From Methylobacterium platani (GTDB lineage: Bacteria > Pseudomonadota > Alphaproteobacteria > Rhizobiales > Beijerinckiaceae), in assembly GCF_001653715.1 (NCBI RefSeq), contig NZ_LWHQ01000039.1:1-54011 (forward strand): a stretch of 54,011 nt of DNA. The letters run 5' to 3'. Of this stretch, positions 53,964 to 54,011 are shown one piece after another (positions within the stretch are counted from its first letter, which is position 1; every line of letters begins with the position of its first letter). The position numbers and the translations under genes were made by a program. The notes under the pieces are model-generated. The model saw only the letters and a program-made list of their open reading frames with translations, did no database searches and was not told the origin of the DNA.

Positions 53964-54011
53964 GCCACGCCCCTCTCCACCACCTTCATCGGATGAGGCG
54001 CGGGAGACCCC

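Noticed and set aside
1..54011. CRISPR array, rRNA genes, transposase/IS elements
   Set aside because: No regular spaced repeats, no rRNA sequence and no transposase motifs were seen on either strand.

Overview
The window is high-GC alphaproteobacterial DNA. The host genes point to Methylobacteriaceae (Hyphomicrobiales), probably Methylobacterium or a close relative: a Ros/MucR regulator, GapR (DUF2312), DUF1244, a type II glycerate kinase of the serine-cycle kind, and a three-gene set resembling C30-carotenoid glycosyl-ester synthesis. The genus is inferred from gene content only.

Bases 1 to about 35.8 kb are most of a lambda-like siphovirus prophage, integrated at a tRNA-Gln(CUG) gene (35806-35879). 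The left end of the prophage, including the rest of the tail-tip protein, any lysis genes and the other attachment site, lies outside the window. Reading leftward (minus strand) from 18.9 kb, the late genes run in classical lambda order: TerS, TerL (gpA), gpW, portal (gpB), ClpP-type prohead protease with a nested scaffold start (C/Nu3), decoration protein (gpD), capsid (gpE), FI-like and FII-like connectors, DUF6441, gpU-like terminator, tail tube, two tail assembly chaperones linked by a -1 frameshift site, tape measure with an embedded transglycosylase, two minor tail proteins, an NlpC/P60 protein and a J-like tip protein. A NusG-like protein preceded by a 19-codon leader ORF sits upstream and is the candidate late antiterminator.

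From 26.9 to 21.3 kb (minus strand) lies the replication block: small unknown proteins, a helix-turn-helix replication protein carrying iterons inside its gene, a DEAH helicase interrupted by an intein, a toprim primase and a phage-borne MucR. The intein contains an HNH endonuclease ORF in a different reading frame, which is the most unusual element in the window. From 27.1 to 29.0 kb there are small accessory genes, including a DUF4145 protein of lower GC. The immunity switch is at 29.0-30.1 kb: a Cro-like gene and a CI-like repressor, four TAGCC-N4/5-GGCTA operators, and two mirrored promoters with operators in their spacers. An antirepressor (Bro-N), an operon of helical proteins of unknown function, an excisionase-like protein and a tyrosine integrase follow rightward.

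From 35.9 kb onward is host chromosome: a second MucR-family gene, small secreted and membrane proteins, an amidase, the carotenoid-type cluster (CrtI/CrtN-like, acyltransferase, glycosyltransferase), bL36, a TPR protein, an alpha/beta hydrolase, pyruvate kinase, a BrnTA toxin-antitoxin pair with a palindromic operator, glycerate kinase, an EamA transporter, an N-formylglutamate amidohydrolase-like protein, DUF1244 and GapR. All functions are assigned by reading motifs and gene order; no database search was run.
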